From positions 42,069,366 to 42,129,365 of the forward strand of contig CAIIXF020000001.1 of assembly GCA_903813345.2 (NCBI GenBank): a DNA stretch of 60,000 nt, in the 5' to 3' direction. Shown one piece after another: positions 15,024 to 27,162 of the stretch. Both the position numbers and the translations under genes were made by a program. Numbering within the stretch: position 1 is the first letter of the stretch; every line of letters starts with the position of its first letter. The notes beneath the pieces are model-generated. The model ran no database searches, had not been told where the DNA came from, and saw only the letters and a program-made list of their open reading frames with translations. The DNA is from Owenia fusiformis (Eukaryota; Annelida; Polychaeta; Sabellida; Oweniidae).

Positions 15024-15829
15024 ATTTCGTCTTAAGAGACGTTATACCATTGGCATTTTTTTTATTTAAAGGAAAAAATCATCAGTTTCATTCGTTTAAT
15101 TTTGTTTCCATGATTTTCCACTTATTGAAGCATTTTTCTATAGCCATTTTGTACGAAAAATCTTTTAATTTAAAGTATGACCTGAATCGATTGGAAACTT
15201 CATATTTGCACATTTGATGAGATGAACCATTTGTGTCATATTGTGTAAATTATTAAGTTTGCAATCGATTCAAGTCATAGTGTATTTTTGGTATTTCTGT
15301 GATAATCAATGGAAACCAATGGCCTCTACTCTACTGAACTAAATGACCCCTATCTCAACTTATGTGTGCCCAAACACTTTAATATTTTATATTATATGAC
15401 ATTCTATTCTTCATGTTACACCTAAGAATGATTCATTTTGACCATAGGGATATTTGCCAATAATCGCACCTCTTCCTTTATCAGTTTCAGACAAAAAACG
15501 TGAAATCGGTATCTTGAATTTAGCCATCATCTTTGAAAAGCTGTAACTAAACTGTAAACTAATGAATTAATAATTAATAAATAATCAATCCGTATTTTAG
15601 GAATGCTTTAAAGTTTATCCTGCAAAAATTTCATGAAACAATATTAAGAAATGTACAAGTTATCAGGAAAAAAGAAAGTGATGGCTTGGTCTGTCCCGGC
15701 TACTATATTATGTTGCAGTTTGTGATGTAACCTTCTTAACGGATAGCATTCAAATAAATAATATTGATCTTCTTGGCGCAATCGTTAGACTATGTGGTCA
15801 AATGACCGATTGACACTTGCAATGAATAC

Positions 15830-15878
15830 CATTTGCATTTGTTCGACTTCGCTTCTTAAAAGAGAGCTTCGTCTTCAG
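15830..15878 (-). repeat. Dispersed short repeat, copy 1
   Basis: The reverse complement of this stretch matches 32902-32949: GAAGACGAAGCTCTCTTTTA, then a GAAGTC block and AATGCAAA, with only a few differences. It is probably a fragment of an interspersed element. The rest of 15024-16568 holds nothing I can name. Confidence 0.7.
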
Positions 15879-16568
15879 GTACTTTATAACTAGACTCTCT
15901 GAGCGTAGGGTATTCTTATATGTGACCATGCTGGATACTTCCTTATGATTGGTCGGTACACTTTTTGGATCCAAACCTATTTCTTCAATAAATATTCCAC
16001 GGAACCTGCTTTTTACGGGATTTTGAAATATACATTTTATTCCCTTGTGCTATCCACTTAGAAGTAATAGCACCAGATGAATTGGGATATATTTGTGTTT
16101 TTGATCTGCTTTCGCTCTGCTTCATTTATCGTTGTCAGTTTTACAATAATGTCTACTACAGTATTTTCCACAAATAGTAATCTTATACAGGTGTGTAATA
16201 CAGGTGTATAATTTGTAGCTTTATAAACTATTACTAATAACATTACATGGGTGGGTGTGTTATTGGAGGCTACACCACTCTAGCTGATATTAGATTAATA
16301 GTGATATATTGTAGACTTTTGCGAAATTAGAAATGCAAGTATCTATACTAGAAAGAGAGACATCATCGAACTATTGTATATTTTTGTTGTTGTTATACAT
16401 ATAGTTTTATACGTGTGAATTCAAAAACTCTTTATTATATCATCGTATTTTACTTGAATGCTATTTTTATTTATTCCAGTCAACTACACATAGACTGCTA
16501 AAAACATTTTTCCTCTAAAACTCGAATTTTATAATAGATTTAAAGTCAAAGCATACAAATGATATGAA

Positions 16569-17280
16569 AGTTATTTGACTAAAAGAAAACAATTTACGTA
16601 TTTTAACTTTGGAAGTTCTACACCATGGAATCAATCACATGGCATCCCTCAGGGATCGATATTGGGCCCTATCCTTTTTATAATATACATAAATGAACTT
16701 TACCAGCTAGTGATCTTTTAAATGAGTAATATTTGCAGATGGTACTATTACTTCGTTCAGATAAAAATATCAATAGATTCATACACAGAGTGGATGAACG
16801 ATACAGTTGACCAATGGTTTGGCACAAAAACGTACATATTGATAAAACAAGCTTCAAAATATTTTTACGACCCAGCAGCAGGTTCCTTTGGATATTTCCA
16901 CCAAGATTAGAAATTCAAAAATCAACCGAATTCTCTCTAAAATAAAATTTTCTAGGTGTAGTCATTGATTATATTTAAATATAGTCTAGCAACAAGCCTC
17001 CATGACCCTCCTTTACTTAAACTCCTTCCCACACAGAGGGCGTATAGCTGGACGAATTTAAATTGGAAGGAACATTTACTAAAAATCTCTCTTAAAATCA
17101 TATAAACCTTACAAAAAACTTATAGAAATACAAGACACCTGTTTTGACCATACTAATTATTCATTTATCTATTCTCATTTGCAATACTGCATTCTAATTA
17201 AAGTAAAACTATTATTAGACCAATTTTAAAACTTTTAAAAGGCTTCTTAGAATAGCCGTGTAAGGTAAAAGCAGTAGGAG
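16569..17280 (+). pseudogene. Decayed non-LTR retrotransposon (LINE) reverse transcriptase
   Basis: One open stretch reads SYLTKRKQF, then HGIPQGSILGPILFIIYINEL. This is the hallmark palm segment of LINE reverse transcriptases (G[IV]PQGSILGP-LF-IYINDL), preceded by the usual S-Y-L-x-x-R-x-Q motif. A stop follows soon after. In other frames come FADGT (a changed form of the catalytic FADDT, with the second Asp lost), FLGVVID and LNWKEHL-KIS-KI, all in the order expected for the thumb and connection of CR1/Jockey-like elements. Frame changes and the lost catalytic Asp show it is inactive. LINE-like C-terminal sequence may resume near 17630-17760, beyond an inserted foldback. No endonuclease domain was found upstream. 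Confidence 0.85.
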
Positions 17281-17442
17281 ACATACTTCTAGGTTTCCTT
17301 GCAGATTTTACTTTTTTTTAAAGATAGTTGATACCGCCTGAATGTTTGGATTTTCATTTTCAAATGCTTGAGTATAACTGATTTCCTAGACGATCTTTTT
17401 TGTAATCCTTCACACCACATTTGAATAATCTCAATATCCCTA

Positions 17443-17584
17443 ATGCCTGGGTCACATTTGCTCCGATCCATCGGCCGGCGCCCGGCCGATTGAGTGTTTT
17501 GCTCAATATTGTATTCAATTTTGAACAAAATACTCAATCGGCCGGGCGTTGTAGTGAAAATCGGAGCAAATGTGACCAAGGCAT
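17443..17584. mobile_element. 142-bp foldback MITE, copy 1 (GTCACATTTG family)
   Basis: The element begins ATGCCTGGGTCACATTTG and ends with the matching inverse CAAATGTGACCAAGGCAT, so it is nearly palindromic. The arms include the GC-rich segment ATCGGCCGG. A second 142-bp copy lies at 17893-18034 and reads most like the reverse complement of this one. It sits inside the LINE relic, so it probably arrived after the LINE. Confidence 0.85.
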
Positions 17585-17892
17585 AAATTCAACACTAACT
17601 ACGGAGAGAAACGTTTTTTAGTTAAAGGTGATCTTATATGGAATGTAACACCATTTTATATCAAACTTTCAGAAAACATTCCAGTTCTCAAATAGTCACT
17701 TAGAGATTATTATTGTAATCTATACTTGGAGGAAAACTTTCTTGAACTACTGGAAGATTTCAGATGATATTATATATTTCTTTTACTTTTCACATCAATT
17801 TTGTTGAAGAACTAGATGATGTTATTGAAGAACTAGGTGAGACCTACAGCCATTTTCAATGAATAACTTAATTTTCATCATTAGAGACATTA

Positions 17893-18034
17893 ATGCCTTG
17901 GTCACATTTGTTCCGATTTTCACTACGGCGCGCGGGCGATTGAGTATTTTGTTCAAAATTGAATACAACATTGAACAAAACACTCAATCGGCTGGGCGCC
18001 GGCCGATGGATCGGAGCAAATGTGACCCAGGCAT
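17893..18034. mobile_element. 142-bp foldback MITE, copy 2 (GTCACATTTG family)
   Basis: This copy has the same length and the same near-palindromic ends as the copy at 17443-17584, in the opposite orientation. It is flanked by TTA on the left and TAA on the right, which fits a short TA-type target. The plus-strand frame at 17859-18137 and the minus-strand frame at 17289-17579 both encode the same FKIEYNIEQNTQSAGRRPMD string only because they cross these palindromes; they are not genes. Confidence 0.85.
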
Positions 18035-18851
18035 TAACTGGCATATAAAATCGAAACGGGAACCTGTACGTATAAAATCACCCTATGCAAATGCATGTAG
18101 TCAAATAAATAAACGTTCGGTTACAGTGTTTATTTAGTCCGTTACTGAGACCACACTGAAGACTGTAATACGCTATTGATAGTTATATAGCTGGTTTTCT
18201 ATGATACATATTTTAAACAAGCTCGATTCGTAAGTCATTTGAAGCTAAAGCATTTATGCCAGACATCATTTTCTTCAGAAAGTATTATATTTTAGATCGA
18301 AATCTTAAAGCTTAAAGTCTCTATTATGTACGATATCATACTTTAAACAATTGCGTATACCTTTCTTATTATACATCATGAACATTTGTAAATACCAGTA
18401 TTATTCTCCCTCCTGGGGGTCACTATAACCTGTATATATGTTATATTGATAGATTCAATCTACGTCTGTCGTCTCTTATCTGTTTCGACATCTGGCTATC
18501 GATATTGATATTTTTAATACATAGCACGGTGGACTCCAGCTAAGATTCAAATTTATTTGTTCTCCGTTTGATCCTTTAGAAGCAGTTTGTATCGCTACCT
18601 CGATGTGGTCATTCTTAAGTTTAGTGGAACGATCCCATATATCGTCAAATACTCACTTGAGTTTGAACGGAATGTAATGGAAATAGAGCTCGCATGACCT
18701 ATATATTAAAATGCGATGACAGGGTTTAAAATGTTTTCAGTACCTTCTGTTTGGTGGTTAAAACAGATGATTACTTAGTATGTTGGAATTGTTATCAAGT
18801 AACCATGTTTTAAGTACCAACCAAAAATTTCAAAAAGGCCATAGTTCCTTC

Positions 18852-19168
18852 AAGAACCCCTATTCTTACTATTGAAAATTGATTCTTGCAATACTATCCC
18901 ATATGATTGTACTTGTTGAGACTCAATCAACTTGATTTTTTTCTGAGAAAATGAGGATTTTGTATCTACCGCCATGGTGACATACATGATGGTATCCCGA
19001 TGCTAAGTCATTAGTCAATGGTGTGTATCGCCATGCTAAGGCAATGCCATCCTTGCGGAAATCTTCATTTTCTCAGAAGAACTCAAGTTGATCGAGTCTC
19101 AATAAATAGATTCATGTTGGATAGTATTGCTAGAATCCATTTTCAATAGCAAGAAAAGGGGTTCTTAA
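18852..19168. repeat. Foldback repeat with arms of about 130 bp
   Basis: The left arm starts AAGAACCCCTATTCTT and includes TTGAGACTCAATCAACTTGA and a TCTGAGAAAATGA block. The right arm carries the reverse complement of each block and ends AAAAGGGGTTCTT. It abuts the left end of the 19172-19736 element within a few bases, so one may have inserted at the edge of the other. Confidence 0.75.
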
Positions 19169-19171
19169 CCC

Positions 19172-19736
19172 CCCTATCACACCAAACTAGTTCTTACCCG
19201 TTCTTGCCAGTCCTACGAAAACGTCGTAAAACGGGCTCAATCTGACTGTGGTCGGGAAATATGATTAAATAATAAGCTACCTCGTTCATAAACAGTCTTC
19301 AATACGTCCATCTCATTCGCAGTTCGTCCAGGTCGCACCACGTCGGTGTGTAACGTCGTATAATACGTGCATTAGTCTAGAAGGTCATCATGACCTGATT
19401 ACAGAACGGTATGGTCGCCATCGAATTTTGAATCGATTCAAAATTCTAAATCACATTCCCCGTCCGGGAAAGTCCATGAAGTTCGTAAACAGACCGTAGA
19501 ACATTGTAGCTACGTTCATTCCGTTCGCACACAGTATAAAACCAGTTTTGAAGAACGTAGTGGCAATTTGCTTGGTGTCAATCTAGAGGACCTATACCCG
19601 TTCGAGTACGTTCTATGAAGTTTGTAAATAGACACCAACCGGTTCTAAGTACGTCCAGTCCGTTCGTACACAGTTGAAGCCCGTTTTCGAGAACGTAGTG
19701 AGAACTAGTTTGGTGTGATAGTAGGGTAAACAGGAC
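19172..19736. mobile_element. 565-bp element with CCCTATCACACCAAACTAG inverted ends
   Basis: The left end reads CCCTATCACACCAAACTAG and the right end is its inverse, CTAGTTTGGTGTGATAGTAGGG with one small difference. The interior is GC-richer than the surroundings and holds repeated CGTTC / GAACG motifs on both strands. No transposase frame is present. A related, longer element lies at 29442-30635. It is a non-autonomous DNA element of unknown superfamily. Confidence 0.8.
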
Positions 19737-21900
19737 ACTGGGCTTCCTATTTAGAACTTTTTGTTGGCTCAATTTCTCTTTCCTATTAGTGTAGCAATGT
19801 GTTTCGGCTTAAACGTTTTACCAACCGTAACTGGAATCATAAGCTTTCTAGAGAGTTCTGTAAACAGGTCTGTTTCTGATCGTTGTCTTGATTAAGGTCA
19901 AGTTCATCCCTTTAAAAACATGAGTGAATCCATGACAGCTCCATCAACTCTTGTAATATCCTCTTAATAACATAATACGTATACTCGGATGGTGATGATG
20001 TACAATAAACATTGGGTTACATTGAGAACAGTGGTTGTTTTAAAAGGGTAGTCCTCATCCTATTGACAAGGAAGCCAATAAAGTATAGGATAAAACACAT
20101 TTAAGAGTATGAAAGTCGTCTATATCCCTCGGGGCTACATTAGAAGCAAAATGGTCATAATTTGACATGTAAGGTAGCAATTATACATGGGTATTAAAGA
20201 TGAAATACTCATTATTTCTGGTTTATGATACAGATATAGTCGATTTACTCTTGAAACATTGCGCATGTTACCATTGAGAGTCGTTTAGGTGAGTTGACAT
20301 GAGATAAACTCTCAAAGTTGATCTATTTGATACAGCAACCGTTGTTCTCTTTGAAATCGCTTGGATTTATTTCTGCAGAATATGCTTTTTAGTATGTCTC
20401 TTTGATTGGAATTGCCACAAACGAGAAATTATGTGGTTAATAACTTCTATATTTTACTAGTGATGGTTCAACGTTTACTTCTTGCCAGATCAAAGTTGGA
20501 AGCTGTCGTTTGACTTGATAATTCACTACATCAGTAAAAGATATAAAACAACTTGATCAGATTCATTACAAAGCTTCTGTAATCTGCCCTGGCGCTATAT
20601 TTGGATTATCATTCACCAAGGTCCTGGAAAATTTGAACTTGTAAATCAAAAGACTATAACTACTTTTCATTGCCCCCTCAAGAAACCATTTTTAATAGAC
20701 TTTGAAGTCCAACTTAGCCATTTAATTGATTATCATAATAACCTTAAAACAAAAATGGATAATTGCATTTTTTCTATTTGATAAACCATCACTTACAAGA
20801 TGTGATAACATCAACATACTCAGTCTCAGTGCAGTCTTTCTTGAAAAGTGTGCAACCATCACCACTCACCAGTCCCCAGTTGATTGAATCGTTTACTTAT
20901 CACTTTGTGTTACGTTGATTATTATATGGTTTGATTTTTTTCTTTTATTTAGCCAATAATGCTCTTTGAACCCAGCAAAAATGATTGATTTTGTGAGATC
21001 TAATTATAAATAAACTATAAATAAAAAATATATTAGACAGCAAGATAGTTCTTGATCAAATTGCCCCTAATTCATTTGGATGTGTTGATCTTTGTTCTTT
21101 TAGCTTACCGCCTAATTTTGTGACATCCTTGATTTGTTTGAACACATTGACCTAAAATATATACGACTGTTAACAGGAACTGTTTTATAATTTCAGTATT
21201 ATCATTAAGTAAATTGATATTGAGTGTTATATTTGCACGCTAACACATCATTTAACTGAGCCATTAATCAGGACATCAGGCTCCACAGCTAAAGCATCAG
21301 TCACTTTTGCTCTATGACGCCCGTACGGTTGCCGTAGATCAAATGTGACTGAGATATGACGACTTACTTTATCCCATTCTATATCGATTCCATCGGTATA
21401 CAAAAGCAAATGTTTTATTACTTATATTGTTGCATCGAAAACGCAATGGTTCTGGGTATTGTGACAACAGCCATCTCTAATCATGTAAAATATCAATGTT
21501 CCGTCACACATGAGATTTATCCTTATGGCAAATAATTAATGGAAGAGTTTTATTGTTTCACAGAGAGTAATAGGTGTAATGAGGTTAGGTGATATAAGAG
21601 AATGCCGCAGTAAGTGCACCTTTTATCACGACTATCAAAAAGGATCCTAAATTATAATATGTCCCTTATACCGCTCAATTTTTCTCTTCACATCACAAGC
21701 AAGTGTTATGACTCCGGGGACAAGACACAATCATAAAAAATTATAACAATTATTTACATACACAACACAAGCATCATTATAAAAAAGGTGTGTTTGTTCA
21801 AAACAATTTATAACATTTCATGTTGATTTAGAATTCAATAATGTGAATTTGCAATTGTAATTTCGTACATCTGTATTGTAGATTAATCAACATTAAATCT
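19737..21900. other. No supported gene; one small GTCACATTTG-family fragment
   Basis: At 21298-21351 a 54-bp palindromic piece (CAGTCACTTTTGCTC to AAATGTGACTG, with CGTACGG at the centre) resembles the GTCACATTTG foldbacks. The rest is AT-rich with no supported exon. It may contain the 5' non-coding exon and intron of the GPCR gene at 22273, but I cannot place them. Confidence 0.45.
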
Positions 21901-22000
21901 AATATTAAATGTATTGTAAAATTGTAAAATGTTTATCATGTAACTGTACTCTAATTGTTTTTTGCAATTGCTTTAACATGCCTATTCTTTGAAAAAAAAA
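21901..22000 (+). repeat. Dispersed repeat, copy 2 (retroelement 3'-end-like)
   Basis: Plus-strand copy of the repeat at 14921-15023, ending ATTCTTTGAAAAAAAAA. It lies about 270 bp upstream of the GPCR start codon, inside what is probably a 5'-UTR intron. Confidence 0.7.
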
Positions 22001-22218
22001 CACACACATTAAATCTAGCTAGTCTAGGATGCGTACTAGTTTTACTTACAACATGCGAATGCAACTATCCTGCCACACACCCTTGTTAAAATGATCTGAT
22101 TTATCTTATAGTTAATTGCTTCTAAAAAAGCTGTTTCCCAAAGCGACAATTTCAATGTGTTTATAGAAAGTACTATTTCATCATTTAATTTGCTCATTTG
22201 TATGCTCTTTAATTCCAG

Positions 22219-22272
22219 ATTGGATGAGTTTCACGGTGACAATGTCTGACATCCACTAACCAGAACAGCGCC
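22219..22272 (+). other. Probable 5'-UTR segment and splice acceptor of GPCR 1
   Basis: A good acceptor, TTTAATTCCAG, ends at 22218, 54 bases before the start codon. The paralogous GPCR on the minus strand has a matching acceptor (GTAATTCCAG, ending just above 36536) 48 bases before its own ATG. Two paralogs keeping the same acceptor at the same place suggests a real 5'-UTR intron and single-exon coding regions. The upstream exon was not identified. Confidence 0.55.
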
Positions 22273-23424
22273 ATGGAGGAATTTACACTCGTTATGAGTA
22301 CTACTAACGAAACAGACGTTGCTGATCCTAATGCAGGAGAAACTTCCAAAGTTGAACTATATATAGTCATGGTGATATTGTGTATATTCACAATTGTCGG
22401 AACTGCTGGCAATGGGCTCGTGATATACGTCTACTCTCGTAAAAAGGATAAACTGACATCCACGTTGTTCATTCTAGTGCTAGCAGTTACAGATTTTATG
22501 ACTTGTTTGATTATAGTACCATATACTATAGTGATGGAGTACATGGGGTTTATAATAGGAGATCATGATCTTGCGTGCAAGGTCTACCAGTTTCTCATAA
22601 CATGTAATGTTCCATTCTCTGCCTTCATAATGGCAGCCATTGCTGTGGACAGATACCTTTGCATCTGTCATCCGTTCCTTCATGCCATGAACCCGTTCAG
22701 GGCGAAACTGATAGTGTTTGCACTTTTGATACTAGCCTTCAGTTTGGGGACATTTACCTCACTAGCTTTTGGTGTATATAATCATAAAACATTTAATGAA
22801 ACTTACACTACGGTGAACGTGACTTCACTGGGGAACGTAACACGTGAAACCACCATAGAGGTGACGCGAGTGGTGCTGAACGGAGCATGTGCAGGAAATA
22901 CTCTCATTCTGAGCAATGCTATACTTCTTGTGTACCAGAAAGTATACACCTCTCTATATGCCATCTCCTTCGTTATTGTTGTCGTCCTCTACACCTTGAT
23001 CGTATACAGTGTTCTTATCAGAATGCGCATGCGTCAACGACAGAAACGCTCCGTTTTATTGAAATGTGAGATGTCGACTAATAGTTCTCCATCTTGCCTT
23101 CCATCGGAAACTGTTGCTCTAAACGGGAGCAATCTTGGGAAGAATGGGCATTCTATAAAAGACCCAAAGGGATTCAAAAGAAAGGCCAGCAAAAAGGACA
23201 AAAATGTAATGGCTAATTTGAGAATGGCGATGATGCTTTTTGTGGTGACACTAGTGTTTATTGTCGCGTTTCTTCCCGCCTTTTTAATGGCCCTTGAACT
23301 TATCCCGTACAGTCTGGTAGTCTTCTACATGTATTTTGCTTATAACGTCGCCAATCCTATCATATATTCATTCATGAATAGGAATTTCAGAGACGATCTC
23401 AAAAAGATTTTTAACTGTTTATAA
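22273..23424 (+). CDS. Rhodopsin-family G-protein-coupled receptor (orphan, peptide-receptor-like), copy 1
   Basis: This is a complete single-exon receptor of 383 residues at the plasma membrane. What is seen: a short N-terminus with a glycosylation site at Asn12; TM1 about 28-54 with GN at 46-47; TM2 about 64-90 with LAVTD (Asp74); Cys102 at the start of TM3 and Cys206 in loop 2 for the conserved disulfide; DRY at 126-128 followed by LCICHP; loop 2 with sequons at Asn175, 182 and 188; TM5 about 222-248; a basic third intracellular loop (RMRMRQRQKRS) of about 65 residues; TM6 about 316-341; TM7 with NPIIY at 361-365; and a very short tail ending NCL, with Cys382 a possible palmitoylation site. 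The usual CWxP of TM6 is AFLP, so the toggle Trp is missing. The general form suggests an amine- or peptide-type class A receptor, but I cannot name a ligand. An AATAAA follows the stop at 23450. A close paralog lies tail-to-tail at 35361. Confidence 0.95.
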   Translation: MEEFTLVMSTTNETDVADPNAGETSKVELYIVMVILCIFTIVGTAGNGLVIYVYSRKKDKLTSTLFILVLAVTDFMTCLIIVPYTIVMEYMGFIIGDHDLACKVYQFLITCNVPFSAFIMAAIAVDRYLCICHPFLHAMNPFRAKLIVFALLILAFSLGTFTSLAFGVYNHKTFNETYTTVNVTSLGNVTRETTIEVTRVVLNGACAGNTLILSNAILLVYQKVYTSLYAISFVIVVVLYTLIVYSVLIRMRMRQRQKRSVLLKCEMSTNSSPSCLPSETVALNGSNLGKNGHSIKDPKGFKRKASKKDKNVMANLRMAMMLFVVTLVFIVAFLPAFLMALELIPYSLVVFYMYFAYNVANPIIYSFMNRNFRDDLKKIFNCL

Positions 23425-23449
23425 TTCCTTATCGTATGATCATGCAAAA

Positions 23450-23455
23450 AATAAA
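23450..23455 (+). terminator. Polyadenylation signal of GPCR 1
   Basis: AATAAA lies 26 bases after the stop codon, which would give a very short 3' UTR. It is the nearest canonical signal; use of a later one cannot be excluded. Confidence 0.5.
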
Positions 23456-25096
23456 GAACTTGTAAATTAGTCATGAATATACAATTGGAAATTGATAAGA
23501 ACATCGCTGGTAAAATAAATCTTATCGATTAACAATTCGATTAGAATCACATAAGAAATCATTGAAGAAAGAATAGGGCGCAACAAACCATTTTTAGCGT
23601 CATGGTAATAAAAATTGAATTACGCCATAGGTAAGCGGAAGAATGAACCATTTAATGTTATCGATGTGCTGCCCGAGATAATCTAAAAAGTAATTAATAA
23701 TAGAGGCTATACACATGTGTCGCTCCAGACAGACATATGAGAGGGTTTATGGTTTCTGCCGTCACGCCCACTGAACAAGCAGAAACAAATCCTCCGATTA
23801 TATTACCCGACGACTGCGGATGGACCATAAAGTTGTCATTGAAATGTTTACACCACCACCGTAAATCATATTATGCATGTACTTATATTATAGTAGCTAT
23901 AAAACTAGGTGACCTGGACATATCATGCTTGGATGTGATAAGACAAAAATATATCTGAAAGAACAAACACTGAATAATTAAATTACGTATGGAGCACTGG
24001 GCGGATCAGCAAATGCAACGATGAAATAACATTTAACTTTGTCAAAGACGTAAAATAAACAGTGATAGGTCAGTGATCTTCATCCGGATGCGTGGCATCG
24101 GTTATATAATTATGTACAATGATAACCCAAAACGTTATTTATAGCCAGAGTGTTTGTAAATAATATGATATACTGTAGTGTATTATAGAGGCTGTATATC
24201 TCCAGCCTGCACATAACCGATATGTATGATATATTCTGCACATGCTTGGCTGAAGCCGCTTGTAACATACAAGCAAGCACAACGAATCGGTTTCAGTTAA
24301 CCAAAAACGATTCGATCGTACAATATAAAGTGTTTCTTATGTACGTGCAAAAGTTTGGTCACTGAATGTCATATACTTAAATTTTAATAGAAGTGTCAAT
24401 GAACCGCTCATATATATTGCACTAATTAAACATGATTATGTTAAAATGTCAGTATTCTGCAATAATTTACTTATTTATTACTTCAAGGGTAAATAATCAT
24501 TTCAACATTAACCTGTTCCTAATCACATCTTACGTACCAGAACTAGATTCCATAATCCATTTATGTCCATTGAACCATGCAAATATCTGTCTTTATTGAT
24601 AGAAATAATCTAAAAACAATTACTGAAATGTAATAAAGTATAAATAATTTGACTGCTAAATTCCATTGCCTGATTAAAAACGAATTGTTCGAGGGCTTCG
24701 CAGTAAATTATCTCGAATGCCACAGCACTTTTTTCATATTTTTGATAATTACATAATTCCTGTGTGACCCATTGTAGTTGTACAGGCAACACAAATCAAA
24801 GCGTGAAAATGATCCAGCAATTAAGTTCAGTCTCGTAGATGCTATACATACCCGTGATTTATTACTTGAATCAAACAAAATGGTAGTCGCTCATTCAACA
24901 CAATCTGTAATCTGCAAGTGGGGTGCAGTGGGAGATTGTGCTGGATATAATACCATATACTAGTAATATGGAGTTAAGTTACACATTTTAAGAGAACCTG
25001 TAAGTGGGCCTGTAATATTTCGACCCCGGGGATTACCGTCCCGCTCTCAATTCACTTCCAGGGTCCTACTTATAACTATTTTCCTTATACCTGCCT
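23456..25096. other. No supported gene; part of a dispersed repeat at the right
   Basis: Nothing recognisable except that 24972-25096 is the first half of a dispersed repeat also seen at 41070-41300. Shared blocks are TTTTAAGAGAACCT, GTAATATTTCGACCCC and CTCTCAATTCACTT. Confidence 0.5.
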
Positions 25097-25233
25097 CAGT
25101 CGCATTTCATCTATGGCAACCGTCCGACGGTTGTAGCTTCCCAACATTGATAGGAATATGCAGCTTAAAATATAGGGATATCGACTTTGTGAAGCTACGA
25201 CCACCGTACGGCCGCCGTAGAGCAAATGTGACT
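25097..25233. mobile_element. GTCACATTTG-family foldback, copy inserted in another repeat
   Basis: The ends are CAGTCGCATTTC and AGCAAATGTGACT, with inner inverted segments GGCAACCGTCCG / CGTACGGCCGCC and TTGTAGCTTC / GAAGCTACGA. It interrupts the dispersed repeat of 24972-25290, whose second half resumes after it (ATTCTACACGTTCA, then AAAACGTGTA). That order shows it is the younger insertion. Confidence 0.65.
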
Positions 25234-27081
25234 TTATCCACAAGGGATTATAATTCTACACGTTCAGTACACTTTTTTAAAACGTGTATCTTAACCTCCC
25301 TAATTAATGTTATACTACGATGTACTGCAGGCAATATCCGCCATTAAAAGTTCACTGCGCATGAGTCATATTTGTTATATTTCCATGTAACTCAACATGA
25401 AATAAAAGTATTAAAACTTGCACAAACCGTCAAGTGAAAGTGCATTTGTTTCATTGTAAAGCAGAAGACTTTAACTTGGCATTAACTGTAAATTTAGAAT
25501 TGGAATTAATACAGTTTTTCAGTAAGATATTTATTCATTCGTACCAGCATTGAATTATTTAAAACTTATTTCCATAAACGATACTTTGTGTAATCTACGT
25601 TTCTTATCAAGATCATACCTGTTGAATTAATCAAGAAGCATCCTAGATTTAGTTTTTATGGTTTCTTTATTTTCAAAATTATTTTTTTACATATGGCATG
25701 GCCTAGGCTGAATTTAGCATCAAATGCCTTTTCAGAACAAACCATAATAAAACTGGCTACCTACATATCAATACATTCACACAAAAAGGATGTGAAATAC
25801 TTTAAAACTAAAGCATTGCATGCTAAACTATCATCTCTGCCATACAATACGATATTTTGCTTTTGCTCTATTGATCATGAGCTACATGTAAAGAAGTTCA
25901 TTTCTTGCATGTTATTGAGTTGCCCCAACGGTTCTCTCTGTTCTTCAACAGATGGCATTTGAGTAGGTACGTGTACGGTGCTTTGTAGTTTTTTTGTTTG
26001 TTTAAATCCAGATACATTTGGGACTATCAATGCCCTTAACAAAATGTCGGACAAACTACCCGTAAAAATTAAATAAAGTCACATCTTATACTATTTAATA
26101 AAATTTGTCTTGTAAGATCAATTTCTATGGTTGTTAATTGCTTCTTGTCTCCTAAATATTTATGTAAATTGTTTTTAAACAGTAGCTCTAGAAGGCGGAC
26201 CTTTTAGATGAATATGATAAGATATAAAACCAAGACGTTGTCACACGGCGCAATAGAAATTATTCATATCACTGTGACCCATGAGATACGATAACAGTAG
26301 TTAACGTTGTTTTGAAGACAAACCGCCTGTTAATCTATTAAAAGAATTCATATCATTTGCAATGAATGTTCTCGATTATTAATATCTGAGTGATTTACAG
26401 TCAATATTTTAAGAAGAACATATTAATTTTAGCTCAAATTTCACTATACAGCCTGTTGATATCAATACTCGATCGACTAGAGCTTTTAAAAAGAAACGAT
26501 AGCAGTATTTGAAATTTGAGAGAAGTACTTAGATATTGAAGTATTCTACTTTTTGTCTGTTAACATGAACTTCACATTATTCTTCGAATTCAAACTGGTA
26601 TATTTTCTAAGAGCCTTCCACTTACTTCTAGCTACGGCCTGTACAAATGGCATGCAACGGAATGTCCAAATGCCTCGTCTACAAAAACAACAGTTAGGTG
26701 CTACTTAATGACTTCATGGTCCCCGGTGGCCCACTTATTTTATGGTCATCGTCTCATGCTATAACCAATTCCTTTTAGTGAGCACTTAAAATGTAAGACA
26801 AACGATAAAAGTAATATTTTATTGAGGCTTCTTTTACACTTGTTTATTCAAATTATCTTCAAAACACGGGTAGAACTAGAGATGGATGTTGTACCAATAA
26901 TGATACACAATATGAATCGTAATGTCTTTACAATGTATTAAAGTAACTTTCCATGATTTCAACTAAAAATTAAAACCCTTGGAAATACTAAATATGGTTT
27001 GAGTGCCATATATAAAATTTATTTTAGAAATATTGTGGATCAAAATAAAAAAATAAATAAAATAAAGAATAAAAAGATATT
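25234..27081. other. Stretch without recognisable genes
   Basis: After the end of the dispersed repeat (about 25290) I see no supported exon. The 89-codon frame at 25693-25962 has no motif and no matching splice partner. Confidence 0.45.
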
Positions 27082-27162
27082 CCACCCGTGGGATTTGAAC
27101 CCAGATCTTTTGGAATAAAAGTCTGGCTGAGTCCAAAGCTCTAACCACTACACCAAAGAGCC
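27082..27162 (-). tRNA. tRNA-like sequence with an internal Pol III promoter (pseudogene or SINE head)
   Basis: Read on the minus strand this has an A box (TGGTGTAGTGGTTAGAGC, D-stem GCTC/GAGC) and a B box (GGTTCAAATCC inside a TGGG-loop-CCCA T-arm). A TTTGGA/TCCAAA stem encloses a 17-base loop where a normal anticodon loop has 7. T-runs follow just downstream, as for a Pol III terminator. The 5' and 3' strands do not form an acceptor stem, and the anticodon loop is oversized. It is therefore probably a decayed tRNA, a tRNA with an intron that lost its acceptor stem, or the head of a tRNA-derived SINE. Confidence 0.5.

Noticed and set aside
17289-18137. Three frames that encode the same peptide (FKIEYNIEQNTQSAGRRPMD)
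   Set aside because: All cross the 142-bp palindromic MITE copies, which read alike on both strands.
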